A DNA stretch of 50,219 nucleotides, taken from positions 1 to 50,219 of the forward strand of contig CANFOQ010000018.1 of assembly GCA_947448745.1 (NCBI GenBank). Reading direction: 5' to 3'. This document shows, one piece after another, positions 24,944-34,479 of this stretch; within the stretch, counting starts at the first letter, position 1, and each line of letters opens with the position of its first letter. The notes beneath the pieces are model-generated. The model was not told where the DNA came from, ran no database searches, and saw nothing but the letters and a program-made list of their open reading frames with translations. The stretch comes from Comamonadaceae bacterium (lineage in GTDB: Bacteria > Pseudomonadota > Gammaproteobacteria > Burkholderiales > Burkholderiaceae_C). Both the position numbers and the translations under genes were made by a program.

Positions 24944-25639
24944 ATGATTCTTTATATCGCCAATAAAAACTACTCTTCTTGGTCGTTGCGTCCCTGGGTG
25001 TTGATGACCACCTTGGGCCTGCCTTTTGAAGAACACCAGGTGAGTTTCCCCATGGGTGGCGGGCCAACGGGGTTTGACCTGTTTTCGCCCAGCGGCAAAG
25101 TGCCGGTGTTGAAGGATGGCGAGCAGGTTGTTTGGGACACCTTGGCAATTGCCGAATACCTGGCCGAGCAACACCCGCAAGTGTGGCCGACAACCTCGGC
25201 AGCGCGGGCTTGGGCGCGCAGTGCCGCCGCCGAAATGCATTCAGGGTTTGGCCAATTGCGCAACACCTGCCCCATGAGTTGCGGTGTGCGGGTTGCGTTG
25301 AACCAGCCCTTGCCCGAAGGCTTGTTGAAAGACTTGCAGCGCTTGCAAGCCCTTTGGCATGACGGACTGCAACGCTTTGGTGGGCCGTTTCTCGCCGGTG
25401 ACAAATTCACCGCGGTGGATGCCTTTTTCTGCCCTGTGGCGTTTCGGGTGCAAACCTTCGGGCTGCCCCTGTCTGAACCCAGCATGGCCTATGTGCAAAC
25501 CCTGCTGACCTTGCCAGCCATGCAAGCTTGGTATGCGAATGCGTTGCAAGAGCCTTGGATCGAGCCAGAGCATGATGCGGAGGCGCTTACTTTTGGGCGA
25601 TTGACCCAAGACAACCGAACCCCTTTGGCAACGAATTAA
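24944..25639 (+). CDS. Glutathione S-transferase family protein
   Basis: 231 residues: an N-terminal thioredoxin-like domain (about 1-80, MILYIANKNYSSWSLRPW with the Tyr/Ser-Ser-Trp glutathione site, GKVPVLKDGEQVVWDTLAIAEYL with the cis-Pro and ED/DT-type loop) and a C-terminal helical domain (about 90-205). Substrate unknown; detoxification or disulfide reduction are family roles. The 92-base AT-rich upstream gap probably has its promoter, and GGAG lies before the ATG. Stands alone before the yefM module. Confidence 0.9.
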   Translation: MILYIANKNYSSWSLRPWVLMTTLGLPFEEHQVSFPMGGGPTGFDLFSPSGKVPVLKDGEQVVWDTLAIAEYLAEQHPQVWPTTSAARAWARSAAAEMHSGFGQLRNTCPMSCGVRVALNQPLPEGLLKDLQRLQALWHDGLQRFGGPFLAGDKFTAVDAFFCPVAFRVQTFGLPLSEPSMAYVQTLLTLPAMQAWYANALQEPWIEPEHDAEALTFGRLTQDNRTPLATN

Positions 25640-25671
25640 CCGAGCAAATATGGCGTTTCATTCCATGATTT

Positions 25672-25685
25672 GCATTGATAAATGC
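25672..25685. promoter_or_regulatory. Small inverted repeat upstream of the yefM antitoxin
   Basis: GCATT (25672-25676), GATA, AATGC (25681-25685) in the 130-base gap between the glutathione transferase and yefM. TA operons of this type are autorepressed by antitoxin and complex binding to short palindromes; this is the clearest one here, but 5-bp arms are weak evidence. Confidence 0.25.
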
Positions 25686-25769
25686 ACGATGGGTGGTTGC
25701 GTGATTTCATAAATAGTTGCCTAAGCGTATGAAACAACGTACCGTTTGACCTCGCCAAAAGGAAGCAAG

Positions 25770-26015
25770 ATGAACTCGGTACTCACAGCCAGCGAAGCGC
25801 GCGCCAACTTGTACCGCCTGATGGACCAGGTGGCGGACACGCACGAGCCCATTCTGATCACCGGCAAGCGGCGTGATTCGGTCTTGGTTGCTGCCGAAGA
25901 TTGGCAAGCCATCCAAGAGACATTGCACCTGCTTTCGGTGCCCGGCATGCGCGAATCCATCCATGAAGGCATGGCAGAGCCCTTGGATGAAAGCGCCAAA
26001 GAATTGGACTGGTGA
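25770..26015 (+). CDS. YefM/Phd-family antitoxin
   Basis: 81 residues. The N-terminal DNA-binding Phd/YefM fold (MNSVLTASEARANLYRLMDQ, ITGKRRDSVLVAAEDWQAIQETLHLL) is followed by an acidic C-terminal toxin-wrapping tail (GMAEPLDESAKELDW). ATG at 25770 has an AAAAGGA ribosome site. The stop overlaps a GTG start of the toxin frame (GTGA), the usual layout. The antitoxin looks intact, whereas its toxin has lost its centre, so this appears to be an antitoxin without a working partner; it may still act as a repressor or neutralise related toxins. Confidence 0.88.
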   Translation: MNSVLTASEARANLYRLMDQVADTHEPILITGKRRDSVLVAAEDWQAIQETLHLLSVPGMRESIHEGMAEPLDESAKELDW

Positions 26016-26152
26016 GCTGGCAAGTGGTGTTTGCCAAACATGCATTGAAAGATGCGCCCAAACTTTCAGCAGCAGGCCTCAAGCCCAAAGCCCAGGTGTT
26101 GTCCTCAGAGCGCACCGTGCGAGTTTTGCGGATGTGGACGCATTACGACTAG
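26012..26152 (+). pseudogene. YoeB/Txe toxin remnant with an in-frame central deletion
   Basis: The frame opens at GTG 26012 overlapping the antitoxin stop and encodes 46 residues. It starts SWQVVFAKHALKDAPKLSA and AGLKPKAQVL, the normal first third of Txe/YoeB. It then jumps directly to ERTVRVLRMWTHYD, the normal last strand. From family knowledge about 35-40 residues are missing, including the segment with the catalytic Glu and Arg; only the terminal His-Tyr pair survives. The frame is kept across the junction. No ribonuclease activity is expected; whether the short protein is made or binds the antitoxin is unknown. Confidence 0.82.
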
Positions 26153-26185
26153 CCCACCGCTTGAAAGCTGCGAGCACGCCAATGC

Positions 26186-27372
<1,187 letters not shown>

Positions 27373-27415
27373 CAGAAAACATCAGAAGGGCATCGGTGCA
27401 TAGACACTTCGAATT

Positions 27416-27457
27416 CTTTACTTTAAAATTTGCTTTACTAACTTTAAAAAAGTAAAG
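27416..27457. promoter_or_regulatory. Operator repeats upstream of vapB
   Basis: CTTTACT occurs at 27416-27422 and 27433-27439, and its complement AGTAAAG at 27451-27457, spaced 17 and 18 bases. ACTTTAAAA is also repeated at 27420 and 27441. The last arm overlaps the vapB Shine-Dalgarno (AAAGGAG). This array in an AT-rich block is as expected for VapB/AbrB autorepression binding. Confidence 0.65.
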
Positions 27458-27467
27458 GAGTCTGAAT

Positions 27468-27692
27468 ATGTCAAGCAATGCCGTTGTTTCAAGCAAAGGA
27501 CAGGTCACTTTGCCTGTGGCCATGCGGACCCAACTGGGCATTGAGCCGGGCTCGCCTATTCAGTTTGAAGTGCGGGGCAAAGAAATTGTGATCACGCCTT
27601 TGCTCCCGATGAGCGCTTATTACGGCATCCTCAAAGGCTACGACTTGGGCGACATCGAGCCACCCAAAGAACCCGACAAGGATCACGCATGA
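27468..27692 (+). CDS. vapB: VapB-type AbrB/SpoVT-fold antitoxin
   Basis: 74 residues. The swapped-hairpin AbrB domain occupies about 3-50: AVVSSKGQVTLPVAMRTQLG then GSPIQFEVRGKEIVITPL. The C-terminal tail ([17 protein letters not shown]) is the toxin-binding part. Good RBS (AAAGGAG) and a repeat-rich operator upstream. The stop overlaps the toxin start as ATGA. It is intact and coupled to an intact PIN toxin, so this module is probably active. Confidence 0.93.
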   Translation: MSSNAVVSSKGQVTLPVAMRTQLGIEPGSPIQFEVRGKEIVITPLLPMSAYYGILKGYDLGDIEPPKEPDKDHA

Positions 27693-28063
27693 ACATGGTC
27701 GATGCCTCTGGCTGGATTGAGTTTTTTTTGGCAGGTCCAAACGGTCCCCAATTCAGACCCATCATCGAAAACCAAGCCGATTTGTTGGTCACCAGCATCA
27801 ATCTGTACGAAGTTCATCGGGTGTTGTCGCGCAAACTGCCCACAGACTTGCGCGACACCTGCTTGAACTTGATGCGCCGCGTTCCCATCATCCATTTCGA
27901 CGATGCCATGGCGATTGCTGCTGCCGAGTTGTCCTTGAAACACCAACTTTCCATGGCCGATGCAGCCATGTACGCCATGGCCATTGCACAGCAAGCCACG
28001 CTGTGGACGCAGGATGCGGACTACCAAGGACTTCAGGGCGTGGCGTATGTGCCCAAACCCTGA
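27689..28063 (+). CDS. vapC: VapC-type PIN-domain ribonuclease toxin
   Basis: 124 residues, one PIN domain. The acidic metal-binding residues are present: Asp5 (MVDASG), Glu41 (YEVHR), Asp91 (SMADAAMYA) and Asp109/Asp111 (TQDADY). VapC toxins cut specific RNAs, often initiator tRNA, anticodon stem-loops or the sarcin-ricin loop; the target here is unknown. The 3' end overlaps that of queA by 31 bases, tail to tail. The module is on the plus strand between queA and tgt, which are both on the minus strand. Confidence 0.94.
   Translation: MNMVDASGWIEFFLAGPNGPQFRPIIENQADLLVTSINLYEVHRVLSRKLPTDLRDTCLNLMRRVPIIHFDDAMAIAAAELSLKHQLSMADAAMYAMAIAQQATLWTQDADYQGLQGVAYVPKP
28033..28063. repeat. Inverted repeat holding the stop codons of vapC and queA
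   Basis: TCAGGG (28033-28038) and CCCTGA (28058-28063) are exact complements. The left arm contains the queA stop read on the minus strand and the right arm the vapC stop. The 31-base overlap reads QG.....P before the stop in both frames. It may act as a small bidirectional hairpin or be a trace of how the module joined the locus. Confidence 0.6.
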
Positions 28064-29148
28064 GCTTGCCGGCTCAGCAGCATGGCGTCGCCATAGCTGA
28101 AGAAACGATAGCCCTGTGAAATGGCATGTTGATAAAGCGCTTGCATGGGCTCAAACCCTGTGAAGGCCGCCACCAACATCAGCAAACTGCTTTTGGGCAA
28201 GTGGAAATTGGTGATGAGCAGGTCCACCACCTTGAACCCAAAACCGGGTGTGATGAAGATGGTGGTGTCACCCTCGGTTTGCCCAGATAGTGCCCAACTC
28301 TCCAGGGTGCGAACTGTCGTGGTGCCCACCGCCACCACACGGCCACCGCGTGCTCTGCAGTCGGCGATGGCTTGCCGTGTTTCGGGTGGCATGCTGTACC
28401 ACTCACTATGCATCTGGTGGTCGCTCAAGTTCTCGGTTTTGACTGGCGAAAACGTGCCCGCGCCCACATGCAAGGTCACGCTGGCGCGATGCACCCCCAT
28501 GGCTTGCAAAGCGTGCAGCAAGGGTTCGTCAAAATGCAGCGCTGCGGTGGGCGCCGCGGCCGCGCCGGGGTGTTTGGCAAACACGGTTTGGTACCGCGCC
28601 ACGTCCTCGGGCTTCATGCTGTGTTTGTCGCGGGCGATGTAGGGCGGCAGCGGCACGTGCCCGTATTCGCGCATCAGGCCCAAAGGCTCGGCGCTGAAAC
28701 TGAACCGAAACAGCGGACCATCTGCGTTTGGCCAACGGCCCAACAAGGTGGCTTCAAATGCGGGGGCGGTGCCCGCTTGGTTGAACATGTGCAGCACCGT
28801 GCCCACCGGCGGTTTTTTGCTGACCTTCATGTGCGCCACCACCTGGTGCGCAACGTCATCGGTGTCGGGCAGCACCCGCTCCACCAACAGCTCCAGTTGA
28901 CCGCCACTGGGTTTTTCGCCAAACAAACGCGCCGGCACCACTTGCGTGTCGTTGAACACCAGCAGGTCGCCGGGTTGCAGCAAGCCAGGCAAGTCTTTGA
29001 AAGTGCGGTCGATGAAGGCGCTGTGGCGACCATCCAGCAAACGCGACCCACTGCGCTCGGGCGCCGGTGTTTGGGCGATCAGTTCAGGGGGGAGGTGAAA
29101 GTCGAAGTCGCTTAAAACGAAAGGGCGAGAAGGCGCGGTAGGAGGCAT
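28033..29148 (-). CDS. queA: S-adenosylmethionine:tRNA ribosyltransferase-isomerase
   Basis: Transfers and isomerises the ribose of SAM onto preQ1-tRNA to give epoxyqueuosine. 371 residues from ATG 29148. Motifs: [12 protein letters not shown] at the start, [71 protein letters not shown] split over two strands, and [12 protein letters not shown] near the end. A longer reading from 29250 overlaps recG and adds residues not seen in the family. The C-terminal dozen residues lie in the overlap with vapC. It normally pairs directly with tgt; here vapBC separates them by 680 bases. Confidence 0.95.
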   Translation of the reverse strand: MPPTAPSRPFVLSDFDFHLPPELIAQTPAPERSGSRLLDGRHSAFIDRTFKDLPGLLQPGDLLVFNDTQVVPARLFGEKPSGGQLELLVERVLPDTDDVAHQVVAHMKVSKKPPVGTVLHMFNQAGTAPAFEATLLGRWPNADGPLFRFSFSAEPLGLMREYGHVPLPPYIARDKHSMKPEDVARYQTVFAKHPGAAAAPTAALHFDEPLLHALQAMGVHRASVTLHVGAGTFSPVKTENLSDHQMHSEWYSMPPETRQAIADCRARGGRVVAVGTTTVRTLESWALSGQTEGDTTIFITPGFGFKVVDLLITNFHLPKSSLLMLVAAFTGFEPMQALYQHAISQGYRFFSYGDAMLLSRQAQGLGTYATP

Positions 29149-29222
29149 GTGCTTGAGGGCCGGACGGGCCCGTTCCAAGTGAAGAAGGCGCAAATTGTGG
29201 CATGGCCTAGGTGGTGTATTGA

Positions 29223-31388
29223 ATGCTTCACAATCGCCAAGCCATGCCAACCCCGACGCCCGAGCGCAAACCCTTGTCCCTGCCGCAAAAAGCCTTGCGC
29301 AAAATGGGTTTGCTGCGCCCGGTGGACTTGGCGCTGCACCTGCCGTTGCGCTACGAAGATGAAACCCAGTTGGTGAAGCTGGCCGACAGCCGCGATGGCG
29401 AGGTGGTTCAAATTGAAGCGGTGGTGAAAAGCTGCCAAGTGGTGTTCAAGCCGCGCCGCCAATTGCAAGCGGTGGTGGACGATGGCAGCGACACCTGCAC
29501 GCTGCGTTTTTTCAACTTCTACCCGAACATGCAAAAGGCGCTGGAAGTGGGGCGGCAGGTGCGTTTGCGCGGCGAGGTGCGCGGCGGCTTCATGGGCCGC
29601 ACCATGATGCACCCCAGCGTTCAGGCCGCCGGTGGCAACCTGGCCACCGCCTTGACCCCCGTCTACCCCAGCACCGCCGAGTTGCCGCAAGCCTATTTGC
29701 GCAAAGCTGTGTTGGGTGGCTTGGCGCTGGCGTTGCGCGGCCAAGCCTTTGCCGAAACCATTCCCGCCAACCATTTGCCGCCGCACAGCTGGGGTTTGGC
29801 GCAGGCCTTGCAGTTTTTGCACCACCCCGCGCCCGATGTGTCTTTGGCGCAGTTGGAAGACCACACGCACCCGGCTTGGCAGCGGCTCAAAGCCGAAGAA
29901 TTGCTGGCGCAGCAGCTCTCGCAGTTGCAGGCCAAGCGCGAGCGGCAGTTGTTGAATGCCCCGGTGCTGGCGCACAGCCACAGTCCGCAAGGGGTGTTGG
30001 CGCAATTACACGCTGCCTTGCCGTTCACACTCACCCAGGCCCAGCAGCGGGTGGTGACTGAAATTGCCAATGATGTGGCGCGTGCCGTGCCCATGCACCG
30101 CTTGTTGCAAGGTGATGTGGGCTCGGGCAAAACCGTGGTGGCGGCGCTCGCAGCAGCGCAGTGCATCGACGCTGGTTGGCAGTGCGCCTTGATGGCACCC
30201 ACGGAAATTTTGGCCGAGCAGCATTTCGCCAAACTGGTGGGTTGGTTGGCGCCGGTGTTGGCCCCGCTGGGTTTGCAAGTGGCGTGGCTGACCGGCAGCC
30301 AAAAGAAAAAAGAACGCGACACCATGCTGGCGCTGGTGGCCAGTGGCCAAGCGGCCTTGGTGGTGGGCACCCACGCCGTCATTCAAGACAAGGTGCAGTT
30401 CAAGCACTTGGGGCTGGCCATCATCGACGAGCAACACCGTTTTGGCGTGGCGCAGCGTTTGGCGCTGAGGCAAAAACTATCGGACGAGCAAACCAATTCC
30501 ACAGAGGCAGAAGGCGCTTTCAGTGCTGGCGACCACACGAACAGCAACCCGCGCGAACCGCATTTGCTGATGATGAGTGCCACGCCGATTCCGCGCACCT
30601 TGGCCATGAGCTACTACGCCGATTTGGACGTGTCGACCATCGACGAATTGCCGCCGGGGCGCACACCCATCGTTACCAAGCTGGTGGCCGACAGCCGCCG
30701 CGATGAAATCGTAGAGCGCATTCGCGTGCAACTCACCGAAGGACGGCAGATTTACTGGGTCTGTCCGCTGATTGAAGAAAGCGAAGCGCTGGACCTGCGC
30801 AACGCCACCGACACCCACCAGGCCCTGTGCGAGGCGCTGCCGAGCGTCATGATTGGGTTGCTGCATTCGCGCATGCCGCAAGCCGAGAAAAAGGCGGTCA
30901 TGTCGCTGTTTGTGCAGGGACAAATGGGTGTGCTGGTCAGCACCACGGTCATTGAAGTGGGGGTGGACGTGCCCAACGCCTCGCTGATGGTGATCGAGCA
31001 CGCCGAGCGGTTTGGTCTCAGCCAGTTGCACCAATTGCGCGGTCGGGTCGGGCGTGGTGCGGCCGCCTCGGCCTGTGTGCTCTTGTATTCGCTGGGTGAG
31101 CATGGCCGCTTGAGCGACACGGCGCGGGCACGCTTGCGGGCCATGGCAGAGACCAACGACGGCTTTGAAATTGCGCGGCGCGATTTGGACATCCGCGGGC
31201 CGGGTGAGTTCTTGGGAGCGCGTCAATCGGGCGCGGCCATGCTGCGCTTTGCCGACCTGACGGTGGACCACGAACTGTTGGACTGGGCGCGGCAACTTGC
31301 GCCCACCATGCTGGACCAACACCCGGCCTTGGCGGCACGACACGTGGAACGGTGGTTGGGTGGAAAATCCGACTATCTGAAAGCCTGA
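29223..31388 (+). CDS. recG: ATP-dependent DNA helicase RecG
   Basis: Branch-migration helicase that regresses stalled replication forks. 721 residues from ATG 29223, which has AGGTGG eight bases upstream; ATG 29244 is an alternative (714). The N-terminal wedge/OB domain is about 25-190. Helicase motifs: Walker [18 protein letters not shown] (motif II), [20 protein letters not shown] (III), [18 protein letters not shown] (V) and QLRGRVGRG (VI). Between motifs II and III there is a Ser/Thr/Asn-rich insert of about 25 residues ([18 protein letters not shown]...). Divergent from queA; followed six bases later by oxyR. Confidence 0.96.
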   Translation: MLHNRQAMPTPTPERKPLSLPQKALRKMGLLRPVDLALHLPLRYEDETQLVKLADSRDGEVVQIEAVVKSCQVVFKPRRQLQAVVDDGSDTCTLRFFNFYPNMQKALEVGRQVRLRGEVRGGFMGRTMMHPSVQAAGGNLATALTPVYPSTAELPQAYLRKAVLGGLALALRGQAFAETIPANHLPPHSWGLAQALQFLHHPAPDVSLAQLEDHTHPAWQRLKAEELLAQQLSQLQAKRERQLLNAPVLAHSHSPQGVLAQLHAALPFTLTQAQQRVVTEIANDVARAVPMHRLLQGDVGSGKTVVAALAAAQCIDAGWQCALMAPTEILAEQHFAKLVGWLAPVLAPLGLQVAWLTGSQKKKERDTMLALVASGQAALVVGTHAVIQDKVQFKHLGLAIIDEQHRFGVAQRLALRQKLSDEQTNSTEAEGAFSAGDHTNSNPREPHLLMMSATPIPRTLAMSYYADLDVSTIDELPPGRTPIVTKLVADSRRDEIVERIRVQLTEGRQIYWVCPLIEESEALDLRNATDTHQALCEALPSVMIGLLHSRMPQAEKKAVMSLFVQGQMGVLVSTTVIEVGVDVPNASLMVIEHAERFGLSQLHQLRGRVGRGAAASACVLLYSLGEHGRLSDTARARLRAMAETNDGFEIARRDLDIRGPGEFLGARQSGAAMLRFADLTVDHELLDWARQLAPTMLDQHPALAARHVERWLGGKSDYLKA

Positions 31389-31393
31389 AGCAC

Positions 31394-32356
31394 ATGACCC
31401 TGACCGAACTGAAATACATCGTGGCAGTGGCCCGCGAAAAGCACTTTGGCCGCGCCGCCGAAGCCTGCTTTGTGTCGCAGCCCACGCTGTCGGTGGGCAT
31501 CAAAAACCTGGAAGAAGAACTGCAGGTGAAGTTGTTTGAGCGCAATGCCAACGAGGTGACGGTCACACCTTTGGGCGAAGAAATCGTGCGCCAAGCGCAA
31601 AGCGTGTTGGAGCAAGCCGCCAACATCAAAGAGTTGGCCAAGCGCGGCAAAGACCCGCTGTCGGGGCCGCTGCGCTTGGGCGTCATCTACACGATTGCGC
31701 CGTATTTGCTGCCCGAGTTGGTGCGCCACAGCATCGACAAATCGCCGCAAATGCCGCTCATGTTGCAAGAAAACTTCACCGTGAAATTGCTGGAAATGCT
31801 GCGCACCGGGGAAATCGATTGCGCCATCATGGCCGAGCCTTTTCCCGACACCGGTTTGGCCGTGGCGCCGCTCTACGACGAACCCTTCATGGCCGCGCTG
31901 CCCAGCAACCACCCGCTGGCGCAGCGCGACAGCATCAGCGCCACCGAGCTCAAAGCCGAGACCATGTTGCTGTTGGGCAATGGCCATTGTTTCCGCGACC
32001 ATGTGCTCGAGGTGTGCCCCGAATTTGCGCGCTTTTCCAGCGACACCGAAGGCATCCGCAAAAGCTTTGAAGGCTCGTCCCTGGAGACCATCAAACACAT
32101 GGTGGCGGCCGGCATGGGCGTGACCCTGGTGCCGCGCCTGAGCGTGCCCAAAGACGCTTTGTTGGCCACCGGCAAAAAGAAAAAATCCCTGGACACCTAT
32201 GTGCGTTATTTGCCCGTGGTCGAGGGCAAAGAGAAGCCGCCGACACGCCGCGTGGTGCTGGCTTGGCGGCGCAGTTTCACCCGCTATGAAGCCATCGCCG
32301 CCTTGCGCAATGCCATCGTTGCCAGCGAATTGCCAGGCGTTCACCGCTTGACCTGA
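31394..32356 (+). CDS. oxyR: Hydrogen peroxide-sensing LysR regulator OxyR
   Basis: 320 residues. The N-terminal winged helix ([22 protein letters not shown]) is followed by the periplasmic-binding-like sensor domain. The redox pair is exactly at Cys199 and Cys208 in [14 protein letters not shown], as in E. coli OxyR, so peroxide sensing by disulfide formation is well supported. Starts six bases after recG, the common betaproteobacterial recG-oxyR pairing. No catalase or peroxidase gene is adjacent, so its targets lie elsewhere; the gene is co-directional with ubiA 14 bases downstream. Confidence 0.96.
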   Translation: MTLTELKYIVAVAREKHFGRAAEACFVSQPTLSVGIKNLEEELQVKLFERNANEVTVTPLGEEIVRQAQSVLEQAANIKELAKRGKDPLSGPLRLGVIYTIAPYLLPELVRHSIDKSPQMPLMLQENFTVKLLEMLRTGEIDCAIMAEPFPDTGLAVAPLYDEPFMAALPSNHPLAQRDSISATELKAETMLLLGNGHCFRDHVLEVCPEFARFSSDTEGIRKSFEGSSLETIKHMVAAGMGVTLVPRLSVPKDALLATGKKKKSLDTYVRYLPVVEGKEKPPTRRVVLAWRRSFTRYEAIAALRNAIVASELPGVHRLT

Positions 32357-32369
32357 CCAGCCTGTTGCC

Positions 32370-33299
32370 ATGACTGAAACCACGACTGAAGTCCCGAATA
32401 AAGACAACACAACGCGCAGCGCACTGTCGCTTTATCTTGATTTGATCCGCTGGAACCGCCCTGCTGGTTGGCTCTTGTTGTTGTGGCCGAGTTTGGGCGC
32501 TTTGTGGCTGGCCAGCGGCGGCTTTCCAGGCTGGCATTTGCTGACCGTGTTTGTGCTGGGCACCATCCTGATGCGCAGCGCGGGTTGCTGCATCAACGAC
32601 GTGGCGGATCGTGAATTTGACAAGCACGTGGAACGCACCGCAAAGCGTCCCGTCACCTCGGGCGCGTTGTCAGTGCGCCAAGCGCTCAGCGCAGGCGCGC
32701 TGTTGGCGCTGTGTGCCTTTGGCTTGGTGCTGACCACCAACGCGGTCACCATCGTGTGGTCGTTTGTGGCCTTGGCCGTCACCTTGGCCTACCCCTACGC
32801 CAAACGCCATGTGTCCATGCCGCAAGCCGTGCTGGGCGTGGCCTTCAGCTTTGGCATTCCGATGGCGTTTGCCGCAGTCAATGGCGGCCCACTCAGCATC
32901 GAAGGCGTGTGGAACGCGGTGCCGCCACTGGCGTGGGGCTTGTTGTTGGTGAACTTGTTTTGGGTATTGGCCTACGACACCGAGTACGCCATGGTGGACC
33001 GCAACGACGACTTGCGCATCGGCATGAAAACCTCGGCCATCACCCTGGGGCGCTTCGACGTGCTGGCCGTGATGGGGTTTTACGCGGTGTACCTGTTGGG
33101 CAACCTGTGGCTGCTGCACGACCAAGGCTTGGGCTGGCCGCAGTGGTTCTCGATTGAAATTGCGGGTGTTCAAGCTTTTTGGCATTTCGGCATGATTTAC
33201 AAACGCGAGCGCGAGGGCTGCTTCAAGGCTTTTCGCATGAACCATTGGCTGGGTGCCACGGTGTTTGCCGGCATCGCCTGGGGCTTGCATCTGCGTTAG
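32370..33299 (+). CDS. ubiA: 4-hydroxybenzoate polyprenyltransferase
   Basis: Inner-membrane enzyme that attaches the polyprenyl tail to 4-hydroxybenzoate in ubiquinone synthesis. 309 residues with eight to nine membrane helices. The two Asp-rich Mg-diphosphate motifs are present: [18 protein letters not shown] and [13 protein letters not shown]. The [10 protein letters not shown] segment is also conserved. Ends at a strong terminator at 33308. Operon with recG and oxyR is plausible given 6- and 14-base gaps. Confidence 0.96.
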   Translation: MTETTTEVPNKDNTTRSALSLYLDLIRWNRPAGWLLLLWPSLGALWLASGGFPGWHLLTVFVLGTILMRSAGCCINDVADREFDKHVERTAKRPVTSGALSVRQALSAGALLALCAFGLVLTTNAVTIVWSFVALAVTLAYPYAKRHVSMPQAVLGVAFSFGIPMAFAAVNGGPLSIEGVWNAVPPLAWGLLLVNLFWVLAYDTEYAMVDRNDDLRIGMKTSAITLGRFDVLAVMGFYAVYLLGNLWLLHDQGLGWPQWFSIEIAGVQAFWHFGMIYKREREGCFKAFRMNHWLGATVFAGIAWGLHLR

Positions 33300-33307
33300 C
33301 CCATGAA

Positions 33308-33331
33308 AAAAGCCACCCGCAGGTGGCTTTT
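33308..33331. terminator. Rho-independent terminator after ubiA
   Basis: Stem AAAAGCCACC (33308-33317), loop CGCA, GGTGGCTTTT (33322-33331). Symmetric A/T flanks make it usable from both strands, so it may also end the small convergent gene at 33349-33528. Its stem is identical to the core of the dolP terminator. Confidence 0.88.
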
Positions 33332-33348
33332 GCAAAAGCGTTGAAAAC

Positions 33349-33528
33349 TCAAGACTTTTTGTGCTTCTTGTGTCCTTTTTTGCCTTTTTTCTTGGCTTCG
33401 ATCAGTTTGTCGATGCCGAAAGAAGAGGTGGCAGCGCTGCTGAAGCTGGTTTCAGCAGCCGCGGGTGTGGCAGCTTGGCTGGCCATGGCGGCCAAAGCGG
33501 TGGTGATGGCAATCAAAAATGTTTTCAT
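33349..33528 (-). CDS. Unrecognised 59-residue secreted basic peptide
   Basis: Reading leftward from ATG 33528 gives 59 residues ending at TGA 33349. The N-terminus is a good Sec signal peptide (MKTFLIAITTALAAMASQA, cleavage likely after Ala19). The mature part is an Ala/Ser-rich stretch (TPAAAETSFSSAATSSFG), a short IDKLIEA helix and a strongly basic Lys/Gly/His tail (KKKGKKGHKKHKKS). I do not recognise a family. It lies between convergent ubiA, whose terminator can serve it, and proC. The tail could bind nucleic acid, phospholipid or metal; function is not inferable. Confidence 0.72.
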   Translation of the reverse strand: MKTFLIAITTALAAMASQAATPAAAETSFSSAATSSFGIDKLIEAKKKGKKGHKKHKKS

Positions 33529-33606
33529 GGTCAGGGCCTTGTCAAAGTTAATCCGAGGCCAGATTGTGACATTGACTGGCCACCTATCGAATGTGACCTT
33601 GAAAAA

Positions 33607-34440
33607 TCATGGGCCGCCCAGTTCGTCGCCCAAACTGACGGCGCGGTCGCGTGCGGCCAACATCGCTTTTTCAAACAAGGCCGGCAGGCCATCGGCTTGC
33701 ATGCTGCTGATGGCGGCGTGGGTGGTGCCGCCTTTGGAGGTGACGCGCTCGCGCAACACGGCGGGTGACTCGCTGCTGGCGCGTGCCAATTCGGCCGCAC
33801 CCTCCACCGTGCCCACGGCCAACTGGTGCGCTTGTGCTTCACTCAGTCCCATGCGGACACCTGCGGCCACCATGGCTTCGATCACATAAAACACATACGC
33901 AGGGCCCGAGCCCGAGACGGCGGTGACGGCGTCGAGCAAGTCTTCGCTGCTGACCCAAATCGACTGGCCCACCGCCTGCAACAAGGCTTCCACTTGTTGA
34001 CGATGTTCAACACCGACGGCACCGCGTGCATACAAACCGGTTTGGCCCAAGCCCACCAAGGCCGGTGTGTTGGGCATGGCACGCACCACGCGTTCGCTGC
34101 CCAGCCAATGACTGATGCTGTCGCTGCGAATACCGGCCGCCACACTCAGGTGCAGAGCCTGTGGAAACAAGTCTTTCAGGGGCAACGACACGTCTTGGAA
34201 CAGTTGCGGCTTGACCGCCCAGACCACCAGTTGCGAGTCGCTCAGGCTGTCGTTGGCTTGCGGCAGGGCTTGCACACCGTGTTGGTCAATCAACAGTTGG
34301 CGTGTGCTGGCCAGGGGCTCGACCACGCGGATGCTGTCGGCCGGCGTGCCTTGCTTGCGCAGGCCAGCGATCAAGGCTTGCGCCATGTTGCCCCCGCCGA
34401 TGAAGGTGATGGGCGACAAGGCGGGAAGGGCAACGGTCAT
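33607..34440 (-). CDS. proC: Pyrroline-5-carboxylate reductase
   Basis: Last step of proline synthesis, reducing pyrroline-5-carboxylate with NAD(P)H. 277 residues: Rossmann motif FIGGGNMAQALIAGL at the start, VVWAVKPQLFQDV, RAMPNTPALVGLGQTGL, and the dimer domain with AVSGSGPAYVFYVIEAMVAAGV and ERVTSKGGTTHAAI. Lies 39 bases downstream of glpK on the same strand, so it may be read through from the glpRK transcript, an unusual partner. In many relatives proC sits next to yggS-pilT, which is elsewhere here. Confidence 0.96.
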   Translation of the reverse strand: MTVALPALSPITFIGGGNMAQALIAGLRKQGTPADSIRVVEPLASTRQLLIDQHGVQALPQANDSLSDSQLVVWAVKPQLFQDVSLPLKDLFPQALHLSVAAGIRSDSISHWLGSERVVRAMPNTPALVGLGQTGLYARGAVGVEHRQQVEALLQAVGQSIWVSSEDLLDAVTAVSGSGPAYVFYVIEAMVAAGVRMGLSEAQAHQLAVGTVEGAAELARASSESPAVLRERVTSKGGTTHAAISSMQADGLPALFEKAMLAARDRAVSLGDELGGP

Positions 34441-34479
34441 GAGAAATCCTGAAGGGGCGGTAAAGACAGGCCGCTATTG

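Noticed and set aside
24144..25193. Minus-strand frame of 349 codons across the FIST gene end, the GST promoter and GST start
   Set aside because: It spans two convincing plus-strand genes and their promoter gap, with no domain.
29149..29222. GGGCC/GGCCC mini-palindrome between queA and recG as an operator
   Set aside because: Only 5-bp GC arms in GC-rich DNA; expected by chance.
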